Numbered from the stretch's first letter, positions 42,490-51,598 are shown. The stretch is DNA of 64,000 nt from Mesobacillus selenatarsenatis SF-1 (GCF_000813125.1 NZ_BASE01000028.1:1-64000); one strand, 5' to 3'. Notes: generated by a model not told the origin, from the letters alone. Program-made: numbers and translations.

Positions 42490-42852
42490 TTACTTAAAAT
42501 TCGAAAACTCAACAAGCTCGAGTTGGTTGCCGAACGGATCTTCAATCACATTATACCTTCCTGGCGGGCACGGTCTGGATTCGTCAAACAGAATTTTCAC
42601 ACCCTTACCGCGAAGAATTTCAACATCTTCATCGATATTCTCAGAGAGGATTCCCAATAAAACCTTCTGGCTAACAGATGTACTATTTTCATCTGATTTT
42701 TCTATTACAATCGGAATCTCGTTATGTACCAATGAAATGATATTTTCCCCATAATGCTTGGACACTTCAAAATCCAGCGCCTTTGTATAGAATTCAAGTG
42801 CTTCTTTCATGTCCCCAACCTTAATCGTTATTACACAAACTCTGTTTAACAA
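42490..42852 (-). CDS. VOC-family protein (glyoxalase fold)
   Basis: A 120-residue VOC protein with the N-terminal strand RVCVITIKVGDMKEALEFYTKALDF (positions ~4-28), ISLVHNEIPIVIE, and the C-terminal YNVIEDPFGNQLELVEF with the usual late Glu. The metal set is incomplete by eye, so no reaction is assigned. AAAGGAG lies 8 nt before TTG 42852; the frame extends to a GTG at 42861 that overlaps this site. Single gene. Confidence 0.8.
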   Translation of the reverse strand: MLNRVCVITIKVGDMKEALEFYTKALDFEVSKHYGENIISLVHNEIPIVIEKSDENSTSVSQKVLLGILSENIDEDVEILRGKGVKILFDESRPCPPGRYNVIEDPFGNQLELVEFSNFK

Positions 42853-42894
42853 TACAATCACTCCTTTTTCATAAAATTAGCACATTACAATAGG

Positions 42895-43669
42895 TTATTT
42901 TTCATCTAGTTTGCTATCTTTTTCAAATAAGAGAATCGGCAAATTAATCAAGATTGACGGGTTATACGGCAAAGGTTCGCACAGCTTTATATGTACTTTG
43001 CAGATATTACTTTCAGAGATTTCAACAGGGCAGTCAGCTTTCCCTCGCAGATTCTTGCATAGCAGAAAATAATCCCGAGGATTCAGGCTCCATGGAATTG
43101 CAGTTGCCAGAGCATAATAGGTTCTAGGTGGACTTTCGAAAAAACACACTTCTTTTTGGTTCCTCTTAAGGCAATTCTTGGTCTGGTATCGGCCGAGGGA
43201 ACAACTCTACAAAAATGATGCCTTTGAAAAACACTGGAACTTCTGGCGTGCATCTGACTGCGGGTGATTTTACAGAAACAGGAATTTCAAGATTGACTTC
43301 ATCGTAGTCATTCATAAACCGATGAAGCTTCACTGCACTGTTTTGAAATTGTTTGGGTGACTGTCCGACAAATTGCTTGAATTTTGAGCTGAAGGTACCA
43401 AAACTTTTAAAGCCTATATCCAATAAGGTTTTGAGAATTGAGCCGTATGACGGCCCTATCAACTTCTCCTTTCCTGCCTCAATTCTCAAAGCGGAGAGAA
43501 AGTGTCTGGGAGAAACGCCCGTGACATCCTTAAACACTCGTGTAAAATGATATAGACTATATCCAGCCAATTCTGCCAATTTTTCAGAGGTGATTTCCTC
43601 TTCGATATTCTTTTTCATGTATTCAATTGTTTTTGAGACTAATTCAATTTGTTATTTTGTAGTGGACAT
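42895..43669 (-). pseudogene. decayed AraC-family regulator with a C-terminal effector domain
   Basis: The reading starts at ATG 43669 with ribosome site AAGGTGAC, but hits TAA at 43654-43652 after MSTTK. The frame then continues as QIELVSKTIEYMKKNIEEEITSEKLAELAGYSLYHFTRVF, a normal AraC helix-turn-helix pair with VTGVSPRHFLSALR and DIGFKSFGTFSSKFKQFVG. Near 43151-43155 an extra base (CCT-T-AAG) ends this frame after PDQELP. The next frame carries on with KEVCFFESPPRTYYALATAIPW to 42895. Both lesions together mark an inactive gene. Confidence 0.75.
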
Positions 43670-43913
43670 CTTGTCACCTTACCGATAAAAAGGTCAATAA
43701 TAACCTCTAGAGTATATGCTTATCTTAATTATTCTCTATAAATATCAAAAATTCCTTTTATATCCATTTTTTAGACTTTAAAATTCCATATTCTTTTAGA
43801 AATGACTTATAATCTCTGTTCCAGTATTTCAAAGAGACATAAAAACTAAAAATAAGGGGAGGATTTACTTTGTAAAATAACTTCTAAGAATGAGTACTAT
43901 AAATCAAACTCAT

Positions 43914-43952
43914 TAAAAAAGGCCTCCACTCATATAGTATGTGCGGAGACCT
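43914..43952 (-). terminator. terminator downstream of the thioesterase gene
   Basis: AGGCCTCC (43920-43927) and GGAGACCT (43945-43952), followed on the minus strand by seven T. The rest of the gap 43670-43913 is A/T-rich with no coding frame. Confidence 0.8.
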
Positions 43953-44006
43953 ATTTACTCTCTTACCTTATTACCAAAGCAACTATGAATTTTTACAGTA
44001 TGCTTA

Positions 44007-44441
44007 CTACCTCTCAACTGATGTTGCAGGCATTACAGCCATCATTTTAGATCGCACATCATCAGGAATAGTGCAGGCTTTAAGGTTCCCTTCTTGACTG
44101 AATTGTACCCATGATCTCAACTCATGTCCTTTTCCTGTTAATTCGTTGCCTTTATAAACCTCATGTTCCATCCGAAAAACCTTTTCTCTAACTTCAGTAA
44201 CTCTTGTCACTACTTTTATTTCATCTCCGAAATAGAGAGGTTTATGAAAACTGCAGCCCACATCCAAAATTGGCAAGGCTATTTTATCTTCAAACATAAG
44301 TTCTTTTAGTGGGATTCCGATTGATTCGAATAAGGTATGACTACCGATATTAAACCAATTAAAATAGTTAGGATAATAAATTATCCCAGCCATATCTGTG
44401 TCACCCCAGTGCACTTTCAAGTTTACAGTATGTCCTGTCAT
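44007..44441 (-). CDS. hotdog-fold acyl-CoA thioesterase (4-hydroxybenzoyl-CoA thioesterase/YbgC-like)
   Basis: A 144-residue thioesterase. VHWGDTDMAGIIYYPNYFNWF (positions ~10-30) is the active-site strand with the catalytic Asp15 and the following A-G-x-x-Y-Y motif. PILDVGCSFHKPLYFGDEI and VFRMEHEVY are further fold marks. It should hydrolyse an acyl- or aroyl-CoA to the free acid. It is the last gene after the ferredoxin oxidoreductase, whose product is an acyl-CoA, so it probably acts on that product. Confidence 0.87.
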   Translation of the reverse strand: MTGHTVNLKVHWGDTDMAGIIYYPNYFNWFNIGSHTLFESIGIPLKELMFEDKIALPILDVGCSFHKPLYFGDEIKVVTRVTEVREKVFRMEHEVYKGNELTGKGHELRSWVQFSQEGNLKACTIPDDVRSKMMAVMPATSVER

Positions 44442-44483
44442 ACTATTTCACTCCTATACTATTTTTTGAATTCTTTTTAATGC

Positions 44484-44780
44484 TTAGGTTGAGTTGTTGT
44501 TCTTTAACCATTTTAAAAATTCATCATCTGACAACTCTTTCATTGTTTTTTCAATTTCAAGCTTTCTATACCAGGCAGCTTTTCGAGATTTCCCATAGTA
44601 TTCTTGGTGAACTAGTTTCCCTGATTGATCCTTTACAAATAGAGTGGTTTTCCCTATTCGAATTGCTTCTCCAGCACTAAACAGTTTTTCGAAAAGATAT
44701 ACAAACGGCATTCTCCAGGCATGTGCTGTCGCTTCAATTACAATTTCATATGAAGTTTGTTCTTTTTTTAAATCTTGCAT
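44484..44780 (-). CDS. 98-residue protein of unknown function coupled to the oxidoreductase
   Basis: A soluble protein that starts MQDLKKEQTSYEIVIEATAHAWRM and has a basic-aromatic centre (YYGKSRKAAWYRKLEIEKTMKEL). No Cys and no known motif. Its start overlaps the end of the beta-subunit gene by 13 bp, and it precedes the thioesterase gene by 42 nt. It may be an assembly or accessory protein of the oxidoreductase; I do not recognise the family. Confidence 0.65.
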   Translation of the reverse strand: MQDLKKEQTSYEIVIEATAHAWRMPFVYLFEKLFSAGEAIRIGKTTLFVKDQSGKLVHQEYYGKSRKAAWYRKLEIEKTMKELSDDEFLKWLKNNNST

Positions 44781-45808
44781 AGCTTTTTAAACCTTTTGTA
44801 ATTTGCATCAACATTTTGTTGTAATTCAGCTAGATTTTGTTCTGTCAGATGGGAGTATTTTTGCATTGATTCAGTATATTCACTAATCGGGCGGCGTTTC
44901 AAAACCTCATAAGTTAATCTGAATTTTCCATCTTCATATTCCCAAAGGGGGTAAAGATTTGTCTCTACAGCAAGTTTTCCCACTTCTATCGTTTTCTCTG
45001 TAGGAAACTTCCATCCAGTTGGACATCCAGAATATAAATGAATATAAGACATTCCATTCTTCACTTTCATTGCCTTTTTTAATTTCGCAATATAATCATG
45101 CATATATGAAGGGTTGGCTGTTGCAACATATGGAATATTATGCTGTGCCATAATCATAGGCATATCTTTTCCTTTTTGTGACTTCCCATGGGTTTGTTCA
45201 CCTACAGGAGTTGTTTGAGTCCATGACCATTTCGGAGTTGTACCGCTTCTCTGTACACCAGTGTTCATATACGCTTCATTGTCATAGCAAATATAAATAA
45301 TATTTTCTCCTCGTTCAGCTGCACCCGACAATGATTGGAATCCTGCATCTGCAGTTCCGCCGTCTCCGGCAAAAGCTACGACATTAATATCTCCACGACC
45401 CTCACGGATGTATTTTCTTTTAATGCCAGCGAGCATTGCTGCTGTATTATCAAGCAGCGGAAAGAATACTGGAATTTTCGCCCCTGCACCACCATTGAAT
45501 CCTACAGCACCAATTCCCCCCATACAACCTGGTGGTATTGCGAGAATAGTATTAGGGCCAAGAATTCTGAGTGTAGTGCGCAAGGCTAATTCTGCATGAC
45601 ACCCCAGACAGGCAGAATTTCCAGGTGACAACAAATCTTGTACTTTTGTAATCTCTTTATAAACTTCTTTTGTTTTCTTTTCTTCATTAAATATAAATCC
45701 AAAGCGTTTCTTTGTGAAAAACGCATCATTCTTTTCTAGTGTAGGTCTTGCACCCTCAGGAATCGTTGAATAATTTGTGTTATCCCGTATACCGTCATTA
45801 ACACCCAT
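44768..45808 (-). CDS. 2-oxoacid:ferredoxin oxidoreductase, beta (TPP) subunit
   Basis: A 346-residue thiamine-diphosphate subunit. CLGCHAELALR (~54-64) carries the cluster-type or TPP-near Cys pair, FAGDGGTADAGFQSLSGAAERGENIIYICYDNEAYMNTG (~144-184) is the TPP-Mg motif (GDGG...NxxY), and PTGWKFPTEKTIEV is typical further on. With the alpha, gamma and delta genes it forms a four-subunit enzyme like pyruvate, ketoisovalerate or phenylglyoxylate:ferredoxin oxidoreductase, converting a 2-oxo acid and CoA to acyl-CoA, CO2 and reduced ferredoxin. It starts within TAATG at the end of the alpha gene. Confidence 0.9.
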   Translation of the reverse strand: MGVNDGIRDNTNYSTIPEGARPTLEKNDAFFTKKRFGFIFNEEKKTKEVYKEITKVQDLLSPGNSACLGCHAELALRTTLRILGPNTILAIPPGCMGGIGAVGFNGGAGAKIPVFFPLLDNTAAMLAGIKRKYIREGRGDINVVAFAGDGGTADAGFQSLSGAAERGENIIYICYDNEAYMNTGVQRSGTTPKWSWTQTTPVGEQTHGKSQKGKDMPMIMAQHNIPYVATANPSYMHDYIAKLKKAMKVKNGMSYIHLYSGCPTGWKFPTEKTIEVGKLAVETNLYPLWEYEDGKFRLTYEVLKRRPISEYTESMQKYSHLTEQNLAELQQNVDANYKRFKKLCKI

Positions 45809-47052
45809 TAGCCACTCACTCCTTTCAACTTTAAACTTCTATCCTTATCCATACTAAATAATGTCTCAACATCAATTTTATCTAAGCCGAACCATGTAAC
45901 TTCTTGAAATTCTCCGCCTTCTGCCACATGTTGAGTAATCACAATCGCTTGTTTAATTTGTTCCATTGTTACATCCGAACCCCCAAGACCGCCTATAAAA
46001 TCTATCATAGGTGGCATCTTTAAGCCTCCAAACACTGTCTTTAACTCAAGAAAGCTGATACCCATTCCTTTGGCAAATGAGACATTTCGATCAATTACAC
46101 CAATAGCTTTTATATTGACTAACGCCTTGCGTATTTCTTCATCAGGAAACGGACGAAGAACTCGAATACGTATCATTCCCACTTTGATGCCATGATTACG
46201 CATTTCATCAATTGCTACTCTGGCTGTACCTGCCGGACTCCCCAAACAAACCAAAGCTATTTCAGCATCTTCCATTCTATATAGATCAATTAAACCTCCA
46301 TAATCGCGGCCAAACATTTCTAACCATTCTTGTCGAACTTCCTCAATAATCTTTTTTGACATATGCATAGCTGTCACTTGCTTATGGCGAAATTCTGTAA
46401 GCATTGGTCCTGGGGTTAATGGGTCTACTGCTATTGGATTATTTGGGTCCAGTTTCACATGAGTAATGTTCGGTTTCGGCAAAAACTGATCTACTAGTTT
46501 TTGATCTGGGATTTCAACCCTCTCTGCCATATGGGAAAGTGAAAATCCGTCATAGCAAACATTCACCGGAAGCAAAACATCTTTATTTTCAGCTATTTTA
46601 TATGCTTGGACTATTGAATCCAGAATTTCCTGACTGCTTTCACACCATATCTGAATCCAGCCTGCATCTCGTACTGTTACGGCATCCTGCTGTCCGCCCC
46701 AAACTGTTTGGGGCGATATGACTTCCCTGGTTACAAGCGCCATCACAATAGGTAAACGCATCGTACTCGTTCTAATATAGGGTTCATACATGAGCGCAAG
46801 TCCCTGTGAGCTAGTTCCTGTAAAAGTTCTCGCACCAGCTAATACCCCACCTTGTAACACACTCAAAGCTGAATGTTCACTTTCCACCTCTACTAGATCG
46901 GCATCTATCACTCCATCTGCTACAAAAGATGCCAAATATTCAACAAGAGGGGTTTGGGGTGTTATTGGGTAGGCTGCCATAAGGTCTGCTCTAGCCAGTT
47001 TGGCACCCCAAGCAGCTGCTTTATTTCCATTTAAAACATCTACTTTACCCAC
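45808..47052 (-). CDS. 2-oxoacid:ferredoxin oxidoreductase, alpha subunit
   Basis: A 414-residue subunit. AYPITPQTPLVEYLA (~28-42) and EVESEHSALSVLQGGVLAGARTFTGTSSQGLALM (~55-88) are the pyrimidine-binding signature with the catalytic-type Glu and the TSS loop. DAGWIQIWCESSQE and GMIRIRVLRPFPDEEI follow in the usual order. The substrate pocket cannot be read from this; proteins of this length and four-gene order occur in pyruvate and in phenylglyoxylate enzymes. It overlaps both neighbours by one base. Confidence 0.9.
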   Translation of the reverse strand: MGKVDVLNGNKAAAWGAKLARADLMAAYPITPQTPLVEYLASFVADGVIDADLVEVESEHSALSVLQGGVLAGARTFTGTSSQGLALMYEPYIRTSTMRLPIVMALVTREVISPQTVWGGQQDAVTVRDAGWIQIWCESSQEILDSIVQAYKIAENKDVLLPVNVCYDGFSLSHMAERVEIPDQKLVDQFLPKPNITHVKLDPNNPIAVDPLTPGPMLTEFRHKQVTAMHMSKKIIEEVRQEWLEMFGRDYGGLIDLYRMEDAEIALVCLGSPAGTARVAIDEMRNHGIKVGMIRIRVLRPFPDEEIRKALVNIKAIGVIDRNVSFAKGMGISFLELKTVFGGLKMPPMIDFIGGLGGSDVTMEQIKQAIVITQHVAEGGEFQEVTWFGLDKIDVETLFSMDKDRSLKLKGVSG

Positions 47053-47348
47053 TATTCAGTTCCCCTTTCTTCAAACATTGTTATCGCATTGGCAGGACAT
47101 ACCTCAGCGCAAATTCCACATCCCTTGCACCAGTCTAAATCGGTATCATAATGAGTGCTTACTTCAATTTTGCAGCCAACAGGGCAATAGATATAGCACT
47201 CTGAACATCGCTTGCATAAATCAGGATCGGTTACCGGTCTCTGATACCTCCATAGACCAGTATTTACTACATATAAACCTCGTCCTACTGAAGCAATACT
47301 TTCTCCTGTTTCTTTATATTCCTTTTTCAATACTAAAGTTTGATTCAT
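47052..47348 (-). CDS. 2-oxoacid:ferredoxin oxidoreductase, delta (2x[4Fe-4S]) subunit
   Basis: A 98-residue ferredoxin-like subunit. Two complete cluster motifs are visible: CKRCSECYIYCPVGC (~44-58) and CKGCGICAEVCP (~73-84). It carries electrons from the TPP centre to external ferredoxin. Genes lie in the order gamma, delta, alpha, beta, as in other four-subunit members. Confidence 0.92.
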   Translation of the reverse strand: MNQTLVLKKEYKETGESIASVGRGLYVVNTGLWRYQRPVTDPDLCKRCSECYIYCPVGCKIEVSTHYDTDLDWCKGCGICAEVCPANAITMFEERGTE

Positions 47349-47355
47349 GATATAA

Positions 47356-47931
47356 TCACTTCGCTTTCTTTAATATCTCGGTTCTTACCGTTACCTCCAC
47401 TTCGTTATAACCTCTTTCTACTGCAAGTAAATTCTTCTCAATCACCTTACCTGGAAAGAATCCACTGATGGCATTTTGAAGTGAATCTAATTTCACTAGA
47501 CCAGTAGCCGATGCAAACGCACCAAGTAATATCGTGTTCGTGATAGGAGCTTTGAAAACATTTAGAGCAATTCTATTTGCATCTATAGTCGCAAGGGTTT
47601 CCAATTCCTCTGGAAGATCACTATGCGCTAACGTTTTTCGTGAATTCAAGATGGCGAAACCACCATGTTTCATCCCTTCAAAAATAGGTAATTGGCTGAT
47701 TAAAGATTCATCCAAAACAATAATTCCATCCGGCTCATAAACTTGCACTCTCTCCCTAATCGGTTTATGATCCAACTTAACAAATGCCTGGAGTGGTGCT
47801 CCCCGCCTTTCAAAGCCATAAGCTGGTATCGATTGTCCATAGTTTCCTTCTCTAACCAAGGCATGGACTAATAATTCTGAAGCCATTACGGCTCCCTGTC
47901 CGCCACGACCGTGAAACCTAATCTCTTTCAT
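47356..47931 (-). CDS. 2-oxoacid:ferredoxin oxidoreductase, gamma subunit
   Basis: A 191-residue subunit with FHGRGGQGAVMASELLVHAL (~4-23), SIPAYGFERRGAPLQAFVKL (~33-52) and the CoA-side region NTILLGAFASATGLV (~130-144). GAGGAG lies 7 nt before ATG 47931, so that start is preferred to the in-frame upstream codon at 47946. First gene of the oxidoreductase operon. An 18-bp palindrome lies 45 bp upstream. Confidence 0.9.
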   Translation of the reverse strand: MKEIRFHGRGGQGAVMASELLVHALVREGNYGQSIPAYGFERRGAPLQAFVKLDHKPIRERVQVYEPDGIIVLDESLISQLPIFEGMKHGGFAILNSRKTLAHSDLPEELETLATIDANRIALNVFKAPITNTILLGAFASATGLVKLDSLQNAISGFFPGKVIEKNLLAVERGYNEVEVTVRTEILKKAK

Positions 47932-47976
47932 ATAATCACTCCTCAAATTTAATTTACTAATTATTCTAATTTTTTC

Positions 47977-47994
47977 ATATTAATCATTTAACAT
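47977..47994. promoter_or_regulatory. CRP/FNR-type palindrome upstream of the oxidoreductase operon
   Basis: On the + strand ATATTAATCATTTAACAT, an inverted repeat ATATTAA-N4-TTAACAT with one mismatch. The same 18-mer, with two changes in the centre, occurs at 52813-52830 before the TRAP operon. The geometry TTAA-N4-TTAA fits a CRP/FNR-family dimer such as CprK, and two such regulators are encoded between the two operons. Confidence 0.6.
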
Positions 47995-48156
47995 ATCCTT
48001 TATTATTAATTTGATTTTCATGAATTTTTTACATCGTCGCACAGTCAAGCAATCAACTTAGTTTTAAATCAACGAGGGCTTTTACCGGATTCCAATTCAT
48101 CAAACAAAATTTTCCCATCAGATATATTTCAGTTCCTGTTTAATTAACAAATTTAT

Positions 48157-48194
48157 TGTAAGCGCTTTACTGTACTTCGGTTGTATTATATAGT
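48157..48194 (+). promoter_or_regulatory. promoter with overlapping cre-like site for the first CRP/FNR gene
   Basis: TTTACT (48166-48171), 17 nt, TATAGT (48189-48194). TGTAAGCGCTTTAC (48157-48170) matches the cre consensus TGWAANCGNTNWCA at all but the last two positions and overlaps the -35 box, which suggests repression by CcpA on preferred sugars. The rest of 47995-48156 shows nothing. Confidence 0.65.
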
Positions 48195-48264
48195 AATGTA
48201 AACAATATTTTGAATTTACTGACTTTTATAAGGTTTTTACATTGTAATGGAAAGGATGGTAAAT

Positions 48265-48876
48265 ATGCAGATTACATATTCCTGGGAGCCTTTTATTTCC
48301 TATGGACAAAAAAAAGAGATTAAAAAAAATACAACCCTATATAGCCAAGGAGAGATAGGAAATGGCTTTTATTATTTACATGAAGGAGAAATTCAAATTA
48401 AAATGCTTTCGGACAAAGGGGATGAAAGAATAATAGACTATATCTCACCAGGAGAACTACTAGGTGAACAAGGAGTTAAGGGTGAACCATACTTTACAAC
48501 TGCAAAAACCACAAAACCTTCTACCATTTTCTTTTATTCTAAAGAAGATCTGCAAACGATATGCAAGAAACACTCCGCCGCATCAGATATCATTTTGAAT
48601 TCATTAGTAAAAAAAGTACGTTTATTAGCTGAAACAGTTTCTATACAAGATAGCTCAATGGAGCATCAATTGGCTCACATCATTTATAAACTCTATAGAA
48701 AAAACCAAAATCCCTGCATAAGTATCGACCAAACCTCTCTTTCAAACTATATAGGTACATCAAGAGTTACAATATATAAAATCCTACAACAATGGAAAGA
48801 AAATGAAATCGTAAATATTACTGATCGGAAAATCAGGATTATTAACGTTAACAAATTCCAAGACCTTCTTTATTGA
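48265..48876 (+). CDS. CRP/FNR-family transcription regulator 1
   Basis: A 203-residue regulator. Residues ~15-110 form the cyclic-nucleotide-type beta roll (LYSQGEIGNGFYYLHEGEIQIKML, ISPGELLGEQG). Residues ~115-135 are the dimer helix, and ~140-195 a winged helix with recognition region SNYIGTSRVTIYKILQQW. There is no N-terminal Cys cluster as in FNR, so it probably senses a small molecule, as CprK does. AAAGGATG before ATG 48265 decides the start over 48247. Divergent from the oxidoreductase operon. Confidence 0.88.
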   Translation: MQITYSWEPFISYGQKKEIKKNTTLYSQGEIGNGFYYLHEGEIQIKMLSDKGDERIIDYISPGELLGEQGVKGEPYFTTAKTTKPSTIFFYSKEDLQTICKKHSAASDIILNSLVKKVRLLAETVSIQDSSMEHQLAHIIYKLYRKNQNPCISIDQTSLSNYIGTSRVTIYKILQQWKENEIVNITDRKIRIINVNKFQDLLY

Positions 48877-48987
48877 GAAGGTTAGATAATTATATCTTTT
48901 AATATTGCTTTCTTTTTTGCCGTCAACTCTTATCTCTCTGTCGCTAAGTAAGGTTTTACATTTACAAAAGAAATGAGGAGGCTCTCA

Positions 48988-49623
48988 ATGAAAACAATGA
49001 TTGAACACTCTAATACAAAAAAATGGGATCAATATTATGAATTCGGTCAACGTATATTTTTCAAAAGAAATTCGATAATTTACGAGCAGGGAACGATAGG
49101 CAACGGTTTTTACTATATTCACAAAGGATTGATAAAAATTGTAACTGCAAAGACAAAAGGAGGAGAAAAAATACTAAGCTTAGAACCATCTGGACAATTA
49201 TTTGGAGAGCAAGCCATGGACCAGGAACCCTATTTTTCAACTGCTATAGCAGTAGATGATTGTGTCTTATATTATTTTTCAAAAGAGCAATTCAATGAAA
49301 TCATTACTAGGGATACTGAAATGTTGAATCTCTTTATGGATTCTACAATAGGAAAAATTCGCATTCTGGCTGATGAAATATTAGCCAAAGGACTTACAGC
49401 CCAACAAAAAATTGCATTGACTTTAATTAAAATCTGCACGACATGTAATACTGACAAAATTTTTCTAACTCAACAAGAACTCGCTAACTATACAGGATTG
49501 ACTCGAATATCTGTATACAAAGCTTTTAAACAATGGAAAGAAGCAGAAATTATAGATGTAGTAAATCGGATGGTTATCGTAAAACAACCAGATGCATTGA
49601 AAAAGCAAACTGTTAATTTGTAG
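48988..49623 (+). CDS. CRP/FNR-family transcription regulator 2
   Basis: A 211-residue paralogue of the preceding regulator with the same layout: IYEQGTIGNGFYYIHKGLIKIV, LEPSGQLFGEQAMDQEPYFSTA, and recognition helix LANYTGLTRISVYKAFKQW. Conserved effector-pocket spacing suggests related ligands. GAGGAGG lies 6 nt before ATG 48988. Two Cys residues (KICTTCN, ~153-159) sit near the hinge between the domains and could be redox-sensitive; that is speculation. Confidence 0.88.
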   Translation: MKTMIEHSNTKKWDQYYEFGQRIFFKRNSIIYEQGTIGNGFYYIHKGLIKIVTAKTKGGEKILSLEPSGQLFGEQAMDQEPYFSTAIAVDDCVLYYFSKEQFNEIITRDTEMLNLFMDSTIGKIRILADEILAKGLTAQQKIALTLIKICTTCNTDKIFLTQQELANYTGLTRISVYKAFKQWKEAEIIDVVNRMVIVKQPDALKKQTVNL

Positions 49624-49664
49624 AATATATTTATTGTGAACTAACCCAATAATTTACACAGAAG

Positions 49665-49700
49665 AAAGCTGTCTTTTAGTTTTATAAAAGACAGCTTTTT
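49665..49700. terminator. bidirectional terminator
   Basis: Perfect 14-bp stem (49665-49678 with 49685-49698) and T-runs on both sides, between the convergent regulator and TRAP large-subunit genes. Confidence 0.9.
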
Positions 49701-49730
49701 AAATTGCAATGGAGCATTTTTTTACCTTAG

Positions 49731-51047
49731 CTAATTTTTCATAAGTTCTGGCAGCCAGGTAGCTAATTCAGGGAATAAAAACACCAGGATGATAAGTACA
49801 ATGTCTAATGCAATAAATGGAAAGGATGCACTGTAGATTTCCTTCATCTTCGTACCTCGAGGCGCTACCCCCTTCATTACGAATAGGCCTACACCAAATG
49901 GGGGTGAGATTGCACCAATTTCGATCGTAATCAACAGCATTGTTGCAAACCATAGAAGATTAATATCAAGAATCTGAGCTATAGGTATAAACATTGGCAA
50001 AATGATCATCATGATTGATAAAGATTCCATGAAAGTACCCATAATGATCACTAGCAACAGCATGGCAATCAGAATAATTATAGGTGAAAACTGTAAAATT
50101 TGAATTAATTCCACTAGATTTCGAGTAACCCCCGAAAAAGATAAAATATGGCTAAAAGCCGTGGATCCAGCGACAATTATTAATATCATCACCGAAACTT
50201 TCATTGTACTCGTAAAGGCTTTTTGAAGGCTTGCCCAGTTTAAACGCCCATATAACGCTGCGAGTACAACACTGCCGAATGCACCCATTGCAGCAGCTTC
50301 AGTTGGTGTCGCAATTCCAAGAAAAATTAGGCCAACTACTAGAAAAATGATAAATCCGAGTGGCAGAATATATATTATGCTAGTTCTAATTTTCTCCATT
50401 AGAGGTACAGATGACAAAGAATATTTTGGAGCAAGTTCTGGCTGCATTTTAGCCCGTAAAATGATATAAAGCGCGAAAAGGAAGGCCATTAAAATTCCTG
50501 GTAAAATAATCGCGATCATAAAGGCACCAATTGAAATCTTACCGATCGATGCCAGCAAAACTCCAAGTGCACTTGGAGGAATCATAACCGCAAGACCCCC
50601 GCTTCCAAGAATCGGCCCGATAGTCATCGGCTTTTTGTAACCCCTCTGCTCCATTTCCGGTATCAATGTTGACCCTAATACAGCTGTACTGGCCATTGTA
50701 GAGCCAGTAAGTGTCGAGAGTAGGGTTCCACTTCCAACTGCAAGCAAACTCAACCTTCCAGGTAATCTGCCAATCCATTTATCTACCGAATCAATCATTT
50801 TGGGGGCGATACCAGTATGAAACATAATTTCGCCCATTAAAATAAATAAAGGAATGGGAACTAGCGCAAATGTAGTTAATGAGTCTTCAATACTTTGTAT
50901 TAATTGAATAAGCCCATTGCCGCCTCCCCATAGGAATATTGCTGCGACAATATTTACTGTAAAGAAGGAAAAAGCTACTGGTACACGAATTAACATTAAG
51001 GCAATTAAGCCACCAACAATAAGAAATAACACTTGCCACCAGTCCAT
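49731..51047 (-). CDS. TRAP transporter large permease (DctM-like), system 1
   Basis: A 438-residue protein with about twelve membrane segments of the TRAP large-subunit family. GEIMFHTGIAPKMIDSVDKWIG (positions ~66-87), STLTGSTMASTAVLGSTLIPEM (~110-131) and the duplicated GAISPPFGVGLFVMKGVAP (~372-390) are typical. It drives sodium-coupled uptake of an organic acid captured by the DctP protein. Confidence 0.92.
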   Translation of the reverse strand: MDWWQVLFLIVGGLIALMLIRVPVAFSFFTVNIVAAIFLWGGGNGLIQLIQSIEDSLTTFALVPIPLFILMGEIMFHTGIAPKMIDSVDKWIGRLPGRLSLLAVGSGTLLSTLTGSTMASTAVLGSTLIPEMEQRGYKKPMTIGPILGSGGLAVMIPPSALGVLLASIGKISIGAFMIAIILPGILMAFLFALYIILRAKMQPELAPKYSLSSVPLMEKIRTSIIYILPLGFIIFLVVGLIFLGIATPTEAAAMGAFGSVVLAALYGRLNWASLQKAFTSTMKVSVMILIIVAGSTAFSHILSFSGVTRNLVELIQILQFSPIIILIAMLLLVIIMGTFMESLSIMMIILPMFIPIAQILDINLLWFATMLLITIEIGAISPPFGVGLFVMKGVAPRGTKMKEIYSASFPFIALDIVLIILVFLFPELATWLPELMKN

Positions 51048-51064
51048 AGTGCATCCCCCTTTTT

Positions 51065-51598
51065 TTACAAACTCGTCGTTATAGTGTCTATTTTATTTAT
51101 AGATTTCTTCATTAAGATCGTCCGATAAAGCTTCCTAATAAACTCTAACATTAGAATAAAAGTTCCAAGCGGTATGATCGCCATTACGTAAACCTGAGGG
51201 ATCTGAAGAGTTGTTAGACTGCGTACATCTCGATATAACACATCGAAAGTCGTTAATGTGCCATACCAAACTATAATGATACATATTAATATGCCGACGA
51301 TAGCAATCAAAATATCTGATAAAAAACGTAATCGACTAGACATTAACTCTTCTAAAATATCAACAGTTATATGTCCATTTGAGCGGAGAAGCCACGCTCC
51401 ACCAAGAAAAGGAATATACAGTAGGATATACTCACTTATCTCATTGACCCACAGAAAGGAATAATTAAATAAATAGCGAGAAATTACCTCCATAACAACC
51501 GTAATAGTAGAGATTGCTAATAGAATACCGCCTATATAGGCAAGTACATTTTCTGTAAAATCAAGCACTCTAGATAGTCTATGTAACAATTTACTCAC
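51065..51598 (-). CDS. TRAP transporter small permease (DctQ-like), system 1
   Basis: A 177-residue protein with four membrane segments. VVMEVISRYLFNYSFLWVNEISEYIL (positions ~34-59) is the DctQ signature. It lies 17 nt upstream of dctM-like. The 97-bp gap to the dctP-like gene holds no further feature. Confidence 0.9.
   Translation of the reverse strand: MSKLLHRLSRVLDFTENVLAYIGGILLAISTITVVMEVISRYLFNYSFLWVNEISEYILLYIPFLGGAWLLRSNGHITVDILEELMSSRLRFLSDILIAIVGILICIIIVWYGTLTTFDVLYRDVRSLTTLQIPQVYVMAIIPLGTFILMLEFIRKLYRTILMKKSINKIDTITTSL

Noticed and set aside
43652-43654. Second recoded stop codon, in the AraC-family gene
   Set aside because: The codon is TAA, which does not encode selenocysteine, and the gene also carries a frameshift, so decay is the better explanation.
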